Assembly: GCF_000313135.1 (NCBI RefSeq)
Contig: NW_004457390.1
Coordinates: 73,159 to 137,158, forward strand
DNA length: 64,000 nt
Direction of reading: 5' to 3'
DNA from: Acanthamoeba castellanii str. Neff
Taxonomy: Eukaryota; Discosea; Longamoebia; Acanthamoebidae
Below the pieces are notes generated by a model. It saw only the letters and a program-made list of their open reading frames with translations, did no database searches and was not told where the DNA came from. The translations under genes were made by a program, and so were the position numbers. Below, in pieces: positions 19,692 to 32,548 of the stretch; the stretch's first letter is position 1; each line of letters begins with the position of its first letter.

Positions 19692-22188
19692 TTACGAGAG
19701 GCCGAGGATCTTGCCGGTCGCGGGGTCCAGGTCGATCTCGTAGAACACGGGACGAGTGGGCAGGCCTGTGTGGTGTGTTGTGTCGTGTTGCGTGTCGTGT
19801 CGTGCGATGAGACAGAGCTACAGTTTACCTCGACAATAGAGGGCGCGTGCGTGCGAGGGGAGCGTACCGGGCATGGTGCTCATGGTGCCCACGAGCGGGT
19901 AGATGAAGCCAGCACCGACGGACGCTCTCACGTCGCGGATGTGGATGGTGAAGCCGGTGGGCGCACCCTTGAGCTTGGGATCTTGGCTGTGGCGAGTGAA
20001 AGCGAAGATGATGAGTGTGTGCATGTGTGTGCGTGCGTGCGTGTGCGACGGCGACTAGTTGGTTACCTGAGGGAGAGATGGGTCTTGGACATGCAGATGG
20101 GCAGGTTGCCGAAGCCCTGCTTCTCATACGTGGCCAGCTTCTTCTCGGCCTGCTCGCTGTAGGTAGCACCATCACCTGCACGAACCAGGAAGGCAACAAC
20201 AACGAAGAGAGTGAGCTCACATGGAAAAAACTTCAGCGGCGCAGCACGGCGTTTGCCTCGAGAAGAGTGGAAAGGGTAAGAGGTCACGTACCGCCGTACA
20301 TCTTCTTGACGATGATGTCGATCTTCTCCTTGAGGCTGATATCAAGGGGGTAGAGGAACTTGAAGTCGTTGGGCTTCTCGCACACCTCGACGACCCTCTT
20401 GGCCAGGTCAGCGATACCCGCACCGCCGTGGGCGAAGTGGGTGCACGGGTAGGCTCCGTCGGCGCCGGCCTCGAGGGCCTTCTTGACCACGAGGTCGATC
20501 TCCGAGTCCGAGTCGGTGCCGAACTTGTTGACGGCGACCACGACCGAAACGCCGAACTCCTTCATGTTCTGGATGTGCTTGGCCAGGTTGCAGCAGCCCT
20601 TCTCCACGAGGTCGAGGTGCTCCTCGACGTACTCACGGGGAAGCGGGTTACCGGGCACCACGTTAGGGCCACCACCTTGACATGCCCACGGGTCAGTCAG
20701 ACTCGATCGTAAGCCGTGTTGTGTGTGTGTGTGTGTGTCTGTGTGTACCGTGCATCTTGAGAGCTCTCACGGTGGCAACGAGCACAGCGCAGTTGGGAGT
20801 AAGGCCGCTGTAGCGGCACTTAATGTCCATGAACTTCTCAGCACCGATATCGGAACCGAAGCCGGCCTCGGTCACCACGAACCCGTCTTCGCCGACGAGC
20901 TTGAGCGCGATCTTGTCGGCCAGAATGGACGAGTTGCCGTGGGCGATGTTGGCGAACGGGCCGGCGTGCACGAACACGGGGGTCTCCTCGAGGGTCTGCA
21001 TCAGCGTGGGCATGATGGCATCCTTCATGAGCACGGCCAGGGCACCAGCCGCGCCGTAGTCGTCAGCGCAGATGGGCTCGCCCTTGGAGCTGCTGCCCAC
21101 CACCATGCGCTGCAGGCGCTCCCGCATGTCGGCAACGTCGTTGGTCAGGGCCAGGATGGCCATGATCTCGCTGGCCACGGTCAGATCGAAGCCAGTCTCC
21201 CTGGTCTTGCCCTTCTCCTCGGGGCCCGTGCCGACGGTGACGCCACGCAGGAACCTGTCGTTGGTGTCCACCACGCGGTTCCACGTGAGGGTGGAAAGGT
21301 CGAGATCGAGGCGCGAGAAGCGAGCGGCCTCCTCGGGGGTGAGCTGGTCGGGGTCGGTCTTGTCGATGCCGAGCCTCTGCAGCCGCCTGAGCATGGGAGG
21401 GGCAAACTCACGCTTGCCGGTCTTGACGTCGGCCGGGCACAGGCGCTTGAACAGGGCCGAGTCGCTCTGCGTGGCCTCGTGGAAGATGCGCGCGTCGATC
21501 GCCGCAGCTGTGGTGACGTACGTATGACGTCAGCGCCAACGCTCAACTAATCGAACAAGAACGAAGCGAGCTCAAAGTACCCATGAGGTTGTTCGCAGCG
21601 GTGATGGCGTGGATGTCACCGGTGAGGTGAAGGTTGAACTCCTCCATGGGCACGACCTGGGAGTAACCGCCACCAGCAGCGCCACCCTTGATGCCGAAGG
21701 TGGGACCCTGGCTGGGCTGCCTCAGACAGGCAAAGCACTTCTTGTTGAGGTGCGCGCCCAGGCTCTGCGCCAAACCCACGGTGGTCGTGGACTTGCCCTC
21801 ACCGAGAGGGGTGGGGGTGATTCCGGTCACCACGACGTACTTGCCATTCGCTTGGTCCTACAACACCAATATATAAAACAAGAATTGATTGAGCACCCGA
21901 GAGATTCGTACGTCGTGGCTTGCGTCATAGAAGAGTAATAGTGGCCTCGCAAACATTGAAGCAGGAAAATCACAATTCGCCAGCGATTAGCATCGTCTGA
22001 CTGCAGAATCGTACCTTAAGGCGGTCGAGAACGGAAAGATGAACCTTGGCCTTGTGCTTGCCATACAGATCGAGCTCATCCTCGAGGATGCCCAACCTGT
22101 CGGCCAGCTGCTTGACGGGCACGGGGTCGACAGATTGCGCAATTTCGATGTCCGAAGGGACGGGCGACTTGATTTGGAGCTTGCTCAT
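19692..22188 (-). CDS. formate-tetrahydrofolate ligase (10-formyl-THF synthetase)
   Basis: ATP-dependent formation of 10-formyltetrahydrofolate from formate and THF, for one-carbon metabolism in the cytosol. Start [18 protein letters not shown] at 22188; end KILGLS-TAA. The P-loop is [20 protein letters not shown], followed by the folate/formate region [20 protein letters not shown] and [12 protein letters not shown]. Later blocks are [17 protein letters not shown] and [14 protein letters not shown], then [12 protein letters not shown]. The length of roughly 640 aa, and the N-terminus with no dehydrogenase/cyclohydrolase (MTHFD) part, indicate the monofunctional bacterial/plant type rather than trifunctional C1-THF synthase. 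No mitochondrial presequence is evident. It is divergent to the small gene at 22430 with about 240 bp between them. Confidence 0.95.
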
Positions 22189-22429
22189 GGTGCGATGCAG
22201 ATGCAAACAGCGGCGGGTCACTGGAGCCGGAAGATGTCGAAGTAATACAACGATGGATATGCCCTTAGGGAGCGGGGCTCTAATCGACGACTTCAGCACG
22301 GGGGAGAACACAGAGCGCAGTTTGCCTCCTTCGCGCACAACCCCACGCGTCGGCAATAACGACGGCCGGATATTTCTGACCAGGAATAATTGAATTTATA
22401 TATTTTATTGTTTTTCCATCCAATTGAAG

Positions 22430-23109
22430 ATGAGCGCACCACCGCCGGATCAAGAGCAGGCAGCGAACGTTGAGGGGGAAGAGGTACTTGTGGGTCTTCT
22501 TACTGGCTGAACCGGAGATTGAAGATTTTGTTGGGTTTTTAAAATTAAAGTGTCGATTTACTGTTTTCAGAAGCCGGCGCTGGTACGCATCAATCGTGAT
22601 GAATGGAAGGAGCGTGCCGAGACTGCCAGAAGCCAGCGTAAGCAATCGATGAGCAAACATCGGTACACGGATCTTTCGCTCTTTTCTTGGAAAGCGCTGG
22701 ACAGCAAGCACAACACTCCAACGCTGACGTACAACGCTGACCGCCGCCCTCTCCGGACCACAGATGCGATGACCATCTGGAAGACATGCTCACCACGTTG
22801 TTCGAGGACCGCAGCAAGTTCCGCTCGGCGTGGAGCACTTACTGGAAGTGTGTTCGATCGCCCAAAGGGTGAGTCTGACGCGCTCGTGTCTTGGCCAATG
22901 CGGATGCTGATACGGCCGTCTCCTCTCGACGCGTTGTGCATTCTCTTTCGCTCCTTGTTGTGTGCAGAGCCGAGCCACCACGAGTCTTGGACATCGACTA
23001 CGACGAACGAATGCGACAGCAGGTGCGCCAAACGCGCGATCAGATTCTCAATCAGCGACGACAGGCAACCGAGAGGGAGGTGCAGAAGGAGAAGGAAACG
23101 ACCAACTAA
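22430..23109 (+). CDS. small conserved-looking protein, unrecognised (130 aa)
   Basis: Four exons in phase: 22430-22483, 22571-22662, 22764-22868, 22968-23109. The product is hydrophilic. Its acidic N-terminus (MSAPPPDQEQ) is followed by a basic segment (RINRDEWKERAETARSQRK), then a central block with two cysteines (RCDDHLEDMLTTLFEDR and AWSTYWKCVRSP), then a charged helix (RMRQQVRQTRDQILNQRR). The splice phases and natural stop support a real gene. I cannot name the family; the spacing of the two Cys is too wide for a CHCH domain. Probably soluble, possibly a small complex subunit. Confidence 0.6.
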
Positions 23110-23387
23110 AAACGTAAAACGAACGAACCAACGAATCAACGAAGCAGTAACCGCACCAACCCTGATGGTTGCATGGCAGTCCCCAATTCGTGATACTCAC
23201 ATACTAAAGCCAAGAAAGGAAGACACCACCGCCAAATGTCGACCCGCTGAGCTCAGAAGAAAAGAACAAGGAAAGAGAGACTGAGGGGCAACACGCGCAA
23301 GGAGGACGAAGAAGCACTGGTGATCTTCTTCTTCTTCTTCTTTATCGCCTTCAGCGTGGGGCTGCGGTTCAAGTTTTGTGCGGCAGA
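23110..23387. other. intergenic, promoter of the CLU gene
   Basis: Between two plus-strand genes. It contains a CTT run near 23326-23342 just upstream of the start; no other signal seen. Confidence 0.3.
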
Positions 23388-25809
23388 ATGATAGAGGCAG
23401 CGTGGGCGAACGTGTACGAGCGCGACTCGTCGGATGACGGGGCGACCCCGCCCTTGACGCCGCGCCAGTCCGTGGAAACGCTCTGCTATGAACACCTGAG
23501 CGAAGAAGATGAGGATGACTACAGCTTCTCCGACTCAGAGACGAGCGACGACAGCGGCCAGGAGGATGATTTATTGGAGCACCACAACGCTGATATCGGC
23601 GAGGGCCAGCCGGTGCCGCTGACCTCGAGGAGGCAGTCGCACAAGAAGCGTCACGCAGTGCGTGCGGCCACCACCTTGAAGGGAGCCATATTGGCGCTAG
23701 ACAGACGTATGCTATGCGCTCCTCCTATGTGTTGTGTGTTGCCGCATGTGTGCGCGCACACGCTGTGTGTGTGTGTGTTGTGTGTGTGGCGCGCGCGCGT
23801 GTGTGTGTTGTGGCGTGGTTGCAGCTGCTCACACCACAGTATGTGGTTTGCTTTCTGCGCATTGCAGAGCCAGACCTGGACTTCAACAAGTGGTCGCAGC
23901 TGATGCGCAGCGGAACCAAGAACGCCACCAACTACCAGGAACAGTACGAACTGATCAAGGAAGAGAAGAAGAGCACCTTGGCCTCCACCCTTGGCGGCAG
24001 AGCTGCAGTGACCAAACTGGAACCGGCCCCGGTCTTGCACCCGACCCCATGCCCAGCACCGTGCGATGAACACATTAAAACGAATCCCGACGGCACTCCA
24101 TGCATTCCAACTCAGAGGAGAACCTACGTCCAACCCTGTCCCGATAGGTACGTGCCATTTCTTGTGGTTGTGTCCTGCGTGTGCGTGTGCGCTGGTGCGT
24201 GCGTATGCGTGTGCGTGTGCGGTGATGCGTGCTTTTTCGTTCCTCTGGCAAGCGCTAACTTGCGATCGGTGGAACGATGAAGCGTGTGGAATCAACGGTT
24301 TCAGGAGCTGGTGTCGCTGCCCGACAGCGATACCAAGTTTCACAAGCTGGGCTGTCTCGCACACGACTTTGAGCACGCCGCGGAGACCTACGGCAAGATC
24401 ATCATCAGGTAGGACAACCGGCACTGTGCCACGTTTCACCATGCGTGTCGTGCCGACTTACTCTCTTGTTCCAACCCAAAGCGAGCGTTTCATGCCAGTG
24501 GCGGAGAAGACCATCAAACCGATCGATCTGGGTGGCATTGCTGGGGGTGACAAGTTCATCACACGAGGCATTCTGTTCAAGGTACCGGCACACCGATAAC
24601 AAACAATCCACCCCGAGGTTCGGTCTTTCATTCTCTGTACCTTTCTCTCTCTACTCCAGTTTGCTGTCGATACTCAGCTTGCGGGAGGGATGTGGATGTA
24701 CGGCAACGACGTACCCATGGACGGCTGCGCTATGAAAGCAGGTTCGTGCATCCCCTCTTATTTGCTTGAGTGGTACCACATCGCTAACCCAAAACGCTCT
24801 GCGTTCAGCTGGTCACGAGATTCGAGCACTGCAGCGAGTGGTGGACTCGGGCAGCGCCATTGCAGAGGGGGTGGCCGTGCCGCTCGGTAATAGCACACAC
24901 ACACACACACTACTTGGCGATACTAACAACACGACCACGACTGGTTGCGAACGCCGCAGTGACGCTGGTGGACTACAATGGCTTCAGATTGATCGCCGTG
25001 TCCCTGCTACCCGTCTCGAAACACACAATCTGCTACGGGTGCGCCACCCATTATTCTGCCCCCCCCCCAATGAGCGTCGTCACTCACCTTGCGTTCCCTT
25101 CTATTTACCAGGTCACACGACGGGGGCAAGACAGTGCACGCCACCCACGCGTCATTCAACCTCCAATTCGAAACCATCTTTCGAAGGTACCCAACCAGCC
25201 CACAGTGATCTCCCGGCTCAGCCTTATGGACGGTAATCAGCGTTTAATCAACTTCGCATCAACAGGCTCAATCTCAAGCCACATCGCGTCGGCAACCACC
25301 AAATCCGAGGACCGGGAGACATTGAAGGACATTGGGGAGAGGTACGAACCTTGACAACATGCTCTGCCGCGGCACCATCGCGCGCGCTGGCTCAGTGCGC
25401 TTCGCATGTGTCCACGTACGACACTAGGATGGTAAGCTGTACCTGCTGGACTTTGGTAGGCTCTACCCGCCCGAATCGCCGCTGTCGGCGGCCCAGATCT
25501 TTCCGCGGGTGGCCCACGAGCGCGCGGTCTTCTTCAAGATGCTGCGACCAGGTACCCACCTTCGCTCACTCCTTGCGCCTCCGCGCGCAACTCCCGCACA
25601 CGGCTCACACATGTGTCCCGTCGGGGTGCAGAGCTCGTGGGCGCCTACGAGGTTCCCTTGTGCTCCGACGCGTTCACGGCGTGGCTGCGGAATGACCCCA
25701 ACGCGTCCCAACACAACAACGAGGTGCGCCTACGACTCTTTCAATGACCACAGTTGGCGCGCATGCTACCACCCTAGGGTGCATGCCACAAAGGGTAAAG
25801 GTAAGGGCG

Positions 25810-25840
<31 letters not shown>

Positions 25841-28800
25841 CCCCACAACCAGGTTCACGCGGCGACCGAGAAGCTGTTGATGAAGGTTATCCCCGACCTG
25901 GCCGCGGAGCTCAACCTGCTCTCGCTTCGGGACCGCGAGCGATATCTGGACCTGCACGACGTGCACAAGGGCAACATTCGCGTGATGCTCAAGCCCAACG
26001 GGGCAGGAAGCAAACTGGTACTATCTTATCATTATATTTGTAGTTTATATTTCTATACGTGATTGCTGGCCATTGACGCACAATGCACAACAGAAATATA
26101 CGGCCATCACCACCGGAACGGACGTCAATACGCTGAACAAGCGACTACTCCACGTCCTGCATCTCATGCACAGTCGCGGGGTCAACATGAGGTGCGTGAC
26201 CACAACCTTCATTCATTCAGCTTGCGCCGGCGGCCGCGGCTCACAATGCAACCACACACATACACAGGTACCTGGGCGAACTGCGACGCCGACTCGCGCA
26301 GTCCAAGAAGCACGACGACTCTATATACAAGGGACTGCTGTTCACAGAGGTGAGTCCCGCCCCTCACATTTCATGCGCTCACCACAACCCTCGCTGATAC
26401 GCTGGGACAATCGCTTGTCCAGATGGCGGCGCGGGTGTGCAAGAACATCATTCGCCGGCTGCTGCGAGGGAAGATGCGCGAGCTCCGGGTTCCCTCCAGC
26501 GAGGCACGTCTTCGCCCGCTCGCCCGCTTCACCCTGCGTCACTGACTTTTTGCTTGGAATGCGCGGAATGCTCAACAGCCGTACAAGCAACTGGTGTTGT
26601 GTCTCTTCAATCTCTTCTCCGGGCACGGCAGCACGTCGCATAACTTCTGGACAGCGGAAGAAGGCCAACTGGAGGGTACCCTGGAGTACTACATTCACAA
26701 AGCCAGCCAGGTACTTTGATTCGTTCGATGCACACACGCACCATCGCACACACGCACCATCGCACACACGCACACACGCACACAGGAAAGTTGTACGCTG
26801 CTGACTATGTCTTTGTAGGAAATACTCAGCAAACCACAACCAATGCCGGTGCAACCTCCCGCCCCGTTTGGGACATCGCCACAGTCGCAGGGGGTCGTGC
26901 CTCGTCTCTCCGTGCAGCGGGTGACGCCCGAGCTGGTGATCTCGCCCGCGGCCACGGCCAAGACGGTCATCGCCAAGACGACCAACGCCAGCGAGGACGC
27001 GTCCAGCTCGACCACGGCCTCCTCGGCCCTGCTCTCGCCGCGCTCGCGGGCGGCCCGGGGCCAAGCGGTCCCGCCGCCGCCCAAGACCAAGATCCGCGGC
27101 TACACCATGCAGCGCATCTTCAAGGACCGGCCGTCGATCAACGTCGAATACGAGAAGCTCTACAACCTCGACAAGGTCTTCGCCAAGAAGCTCCTGCCCA
27201 TCAAATCGTGCATCAGGTAAACCTTGATGTGTGTTTGTGCGTGTGTGCGTTGTGTGTGTGTGTGGTGTGTGGTGTGTGTGTGCGTGTGCGTGTGTGCGTG
27301 CGCTTGTCCAGTGGCTGACGAGTGGAATGCAGGGGCAAGTTCGGCAACAATGCGCTGGACCAGTCGGAGTGGACATCCACGACTCGCGGCAAGCCCTTCC
27401 TATTCCAGGGCCTCTTCTTCCGGTACTTCGCATCAGAGAGGAATATATAAAATGAATATTGAGTACTTATATTAATGTTCGTATATAATGTCAATTTATA
27501 TGGTAATTATCCCTCCATCTGCGCTGCAGACGACTGTGTGACATGCTGGGCATCCAACTCGCCGACGACCCCAAGATATATGACATCCTCAACGGAGACC
27601 CGCCGCCGGCGGTGCCCAGCCCCTTCAAGTTCATGGAGCCCCACGTGGTGGACATGCGCGCCCGCAAGAAGCCCATGCACCTGGTGGCCTCCTCGGAAGG
27701 TACGTACCTTTCACCCAATCCTGGCCTAGCATGTAAAATTGACCAATGATTGATTGCATGGCAACCCGCATCGTGCAGGATTTGCGCTGCATATGAAGGG
27801 CATGGACATCTACGCGCAGGTGAAGGGCATCGTCGACCAGGGGATGGAGAGGAACATGGAGAAGCGGCGCAAGATGGACAACGTGATGACGGTGATGCGG
27901 TTCGCCAAGGAGAAGCTCGAGGAGGCCATCCTCCAGGTGCCCGACAGCTACAACACGCTGGTCTACCTGGCCAAGACCGAGCACTGGCTGGCCCTGGAGG
28001 GCCACGCCCATCTCGCCGCCATGGCGCGGTCCAATCAAACAGCCGGTCGCACCACCGTAGAGATGGTACGCACCCGCTTCCTTCGTCGGGCCAAGTTGCG
28101 GCCGCTGCTGATGCGTGAGTGTCGTGTCGTGCCATGTGTCGTGGTGTATGCAGACCACTGCGGCAACGGGTCCGGCCACTCCCAACAATGTCGTGCAACA
28201 GCATGAGTACTACCACTCAGCGGTGAAGCATTTGGAACAGGCGCTCGGTACCTAGTGCTGACGCATGTGAGAAATAACCAAACACGCACCAACCAGGATC
28301 GTGATGGGCTGTGTGCGTGTGCGTGTGCGTGTGCGTGTGCGTGTGCGTGTGCGAGTCATAGAAATCAGCCAGATGCGCGAGCGAGCACAGATGTCCAGGG
28401 CAAAGCCCGGCCTGGGTGGAACGACCGCTTCGTCCGCCGATGTCTCGCTGCTCCTCGCCCAAGTCTTGTGCGACTGGTCAGTGTCAGAGGCCGCGCAATT
28501 GAAAGACACCATCAGGGCAGAGGTACGTACTGCACTCGCACTCGCACACGCACACGCACACGCACGCATGCACACACAACACACACACGCAACGCACGCA
28601 CGCACACAGTGGTACTCCTGGCTGAAGCTTTTTCACACTCACCCTAGAAACAAGACTCGCTGTGGATGAGAGCGTGGAACGAGTACAAGAACGTGGTCAA
28701 GCTCAGCGACTGGGCCACCACCAAAGAGCAGTTCCTGGGCGATATCAACGGCGTCATCAACAACAAGGTCGGCGTCGACTCGGTATGTTGTCATACTCAT

Positions 28801-30129
28801 CATTTCCCCCTTGGTGCAACATGCCTAGCATGTTCGTGTTATATTTATATATCTTGATCATCTCCATAAGTCATATATGTATTTTCAAGGTAGATTCATT
28901 TTTTAATTCTTAATGAACTATTCTCGCAGGCGACGACGGAGACGGCCGAGGATGTGGGCCAACTGGTGATGGCGATCATGAAGATCGAGATCATGATCGA
29001 GCTGCAGCAAAGACCCTCGTCGGGCGGTCTCGAGGCCCTGCTGGGTCCGCCGCCGCCCTCCATTTCCGCTTCTACTGCGTCTACTGCGGCCACGTCGATG
29101 TTGTCGTCGTCGTCGTCATCATCCATATCATCGTCATCGTCATCTTCAACGTCGCTACCTCCATCGGCCGCCGCCAAGTCAATGCTAAGCGGAGACACCG
29201 GCGGCTGGAAGCTGCCCGAGCGACGGCCCAGCTCGGTCACCCCCACGAGCAACATCGGCGCCGACCGTGTCTCCAACTTACCGGCCCCCCACCTGCCCAC
29301 CACCACGCCGACCATCACCATCGCCGCCGCCGCCGCCGCCACCACTGGGGCTCTACTCCTCGGTGTGCCCGGCGGCCGAGCCCAGGGTCAGCCCGCAGGG
29401 CCGCCGAGTAGACGCATGGTGCAGCACCAGGTGGTGTCGGAAGTGTCGACGTCGGGCTTCACGCTGCTGCCGGCCTACGCGTCGGTGTCGGTGACGTCGG
29501 GCATGTCGCCTCCGGCGTTGGTGCGGTCGAGCGAGGAGCTGGCCCAGGCCGGCTTGCGCCTCTCCCGGCGCCGCAGCTCCGACGCCACCCGCATGGAACT
29601 GTGGCCCCGCCAACAACAACTACGGGACTACGGTGCATCACCGCCAGTCAGGTTCGCGTGCCATGTTGTGTGTCGTGTGTCGTGTCGTGTCGTGTGTCGT
29701 GCGGTGCTGATTGTGGCGGAGATCAGTCGGAGATATCAGTTGAGCAGGGCGCCCGGAGGCGACGCTGCGCCGGGCAGAAAGGGCCAGGGCCAGCAAGCCC
29801 CAGCGACTCCCCAGTCGCGGACGGCCGGGCAGCTGGTCTCCAGCTACTCTGTGGACGGGCTCATCCGGAGGAAGGCGCCCCAGCAGACCGCCGCGGACCG
29901 CCCCATTCAGGTGGCCGTCAACACACCGCAGCCGGGCGGCGGAGGCGGCTCGTTGGCGGCCACCGGGCCGGCCGCGACAACGGGGCCGGCGACCTTTGAG
30001 CTCAAGCTGCGGGCCAACCCGGAGGTGGTCCGACGCGTCGCCACGCTGGAGCTGATCGGCCGCAAGAGGGTCGAAAAGGCCATCGGCGATAGCCAACTTT
30101 CCGACACACGTACGCTCTCGTTACGTGCG

Positions 30130-30188
<59 letters not shown>

Positions 30189-31692
30189 GTGTCGTGTCGT
30201 GTGTGTGTCGTGCGGTGGGGTCTCACTCTTGATTGCACTGCAGCGCCCAAGCCGGAGGAGACGACGGGGGTCGAGAGGGTGTTGCGGGAGGAGGTGTGCC
30301 TGATGGCCCACGACGGCCGCTACCTGTGCGTCTCCGTGCTGGACGGCTCCATCTCCATGGAGCCCAGCCTGCAGACCTCCTCCTGCTTCGTCCTCGAGTA
30401 CGTCACCGACATTCTTCGCGAAGGTACCTTACCTACCTACCTCTTACCTACCTACCTTCACACCGTGCGTGTCATGCCGTGTGTGCCGTGCGTGTCATGT
30501 CGTGTGTGCCGCGCGTGCCGTGTGCGTGTGTCGTGTGTCGTGTCGTGTGTGTTGTTGTGGGACGAACTAAACAAAACGAAAAACACAGGGGCGCGAGGGG
30601 CGGGTGAGAAGGGGCCTCACGGGGGAGACCAGCCGTCGCAGGCCACGCTGCGCGGGGTGAAGAAGCTGCTGGGCATCCGGGTGGCCTACAGCGGGACCTA
30701 CCTCTGCACCGACGAAAACGGCCACCTCTCCGCCGAAAACATCATCCTCCGCAAGAACCACTTCCGCCGCTTCGGGCGCTGGTACCAATGACACACACCC
30801 AATGGCACGACACACGACACGGCACGACACGACACGACATGACACGACACGACACGACACGACACGACACGACACACGCAGGGAGTTTGTGGAGGATGAC
30901 CCGCAACAGAGGGAGAGGGACAACAAGGAGGACCGGAAGAGCCGCAAGCGGGCCAACTGTGGATGGGGCTGCCGCTGGCGGGGCCGGCGCCGCCGCAGGC
31001 CGCAGTGGAGTCGCCCGGCAGCGAGTGTCAGGTCACCATCCGGCACACCAGCGGCGCCTTCCTCCGCTGCAAGAAAAACACCGGCGAACTCATCAACAGC
31101 AAAAAGCAACCGGTAATACACAACACACACAACACAACACGACAACGACACGACACGACACACACTGACCGCACACACGACACGACACACGATGCAGGCG
31201 CGAGTGTGGACGGTGCGGTCGCTGCCGAACAAGATATTCCTGCGGGCCGCGGGCGATGGTCGCAGCCACCTGTACTGCGGGACGACGGGCCAGGTGGGCG
31301 TGACCACCTCCAACCCCAAGGAGCCCAACACTTGGTTCCTCCACCTCCTCCCGCGCACCGCCTCGGTTCCACCTCCCACCACACCCAGGTATGAGAGAGT
31401 CGCGCGCGTGTGCGATGTGGCGTGTGTCGTGGTGCGTGCGGTGTGTGTGTGTGCGGTGTGGGCGCTCGCTGATGAGTGGCCACCAGAGCGAGGGCGATGA
31501 TGGACAGTGAAAGCGAGCAGCAGAGTAAACGAAAGCAGGCGGACGGGGGGAGCCTCAAGAAGGCCAAGCCCCACGTCCACTACGTCGCCCTCCAGTGCTA
31601 CATGGTTCGCATTCATACTGATGGGCTTACTGTTGTGGTACTTACGGCACACGCCCCACCGCACACACCGCACACACACGCAAACCGCACAC

Positions 31693-31738
<46 letters not shown>

Positions 31739-32407
31739 ACCAGGGCTCGTATCTGGGACTGGACGAAGGTGGCAACGTGACGGCCACGCTCGCCAGGCCC
31801 TTTCGTGGAAGCTCGAGGAGATCGCCCACAGCAACGACGATGACCCGGCAGCCCCCGAGCTCGGTAGCAGCACCACGGCGAGGCGAGGCCTCGAGGGTCA
31901 AGCCGACGACCACCACTGCCGCCCCGACGAGGGCCAAGGCCCCGGCGAGCACCGGTGGTAGCGGCGGTGGTGGTAGTGACGGTCGGTTCTTCACGCTGTG
32001 CGCGAAGCTGCCCAAGGACGAGGGCAAGAAGTACTGGCTGTGCTGCGACAACGGGAAGCTGACCCTGGTGGTCACCCCGACCGGCGCCACCTTCCTGCGT
32101 GCCTTCGCCCTCGGCCCCAAGTTTCTGATGTGGCTTGTCTGGTACGCCTGCCACCACCACGACCGCCATTTTCTCTACATTCTCCATTCACCGGCTGACT
32201 GACCGCACACACCATCACACACACCATCGCACACACCATCGCACACACACACACGCACAACACACACACACACAAAGGCCCTACGACGCAAAGTGGACCG
32301 GTCTGCTATCGAGGCTCTACGCGCAGCTGGCAGCGCTCCACTCGCAGCGCGCGGCACTCGCCCTCTCTTCGGGCATCTTCAAGTCAGAAACCAAGCTTAA
32401 AGATTAA
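23388..32407 (+). CDS. giant CLU-domain protein with C-terminal fascin-like beta-trefoil repeats
   Basis: About 9 kb and more than 20 exons, one continuous in-phase chain. The acidic N-terminus (residues 1-110) is followed by the CLU central domain (about 24300-25750), recognised by GGDKFITRGILFKFAVDT, MYGNDVPMDGCAMKAAGHE, LLDFGRLYPPE and HERAVFFKMLRPELVGAYE. These are hallmarks of CLU/eIF3-p135-like proteins linked to mitochondrial distribution. A helical, partly TPR-like region follows (26400-28980), then a Ser/Thr/Pro/Ala linker (29040-30000). Next are at least four beta-trefoil blades: VCLMAHDGRYLCVSVLDGS, LGIRVAYSGTYLCTDENG, VTIRHTSGAFLRCKKNTG and VALQCYMGSYLGLDEGG, as in fascin-like actin-binding folds. 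I checked phases at eight junctions from 28790 to 32280 and all preserve frame, so a fusion is preferred over two genes. It could still be two genes. Confidence 0.75.
28313..28353. repeat. intronic (GTGTGC)n
   Basis: Hexamer array in a CLU-gene intron. Confidence 0.85.
30131..30187. repeat. intronic (GT)n
   Basis: Nearly pure dinucleotide run of about 57 bp in a CLU-gene intron. Confidence 0.95.
30804..30882. repeat. intronic (ACACG)n pentamer repeat
   Basis: Pure CACGA-type units just before the exon beginning GGAGTTTGTGG. Confidence 0.9.
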
Positions 32408-32548
32408 TAAACAATTTAAGTAGAGGCTCGCTATTTAATTATTGTTTTGTTTTATTTGTTTCATGGATAACAGGAAGTCAATCGAGGAAGAAGCAGCGTC
32501 CAATGCTGATCACTCCTTCGGTCGTAGTGGAGGGGTGGTTGCGAGGCC

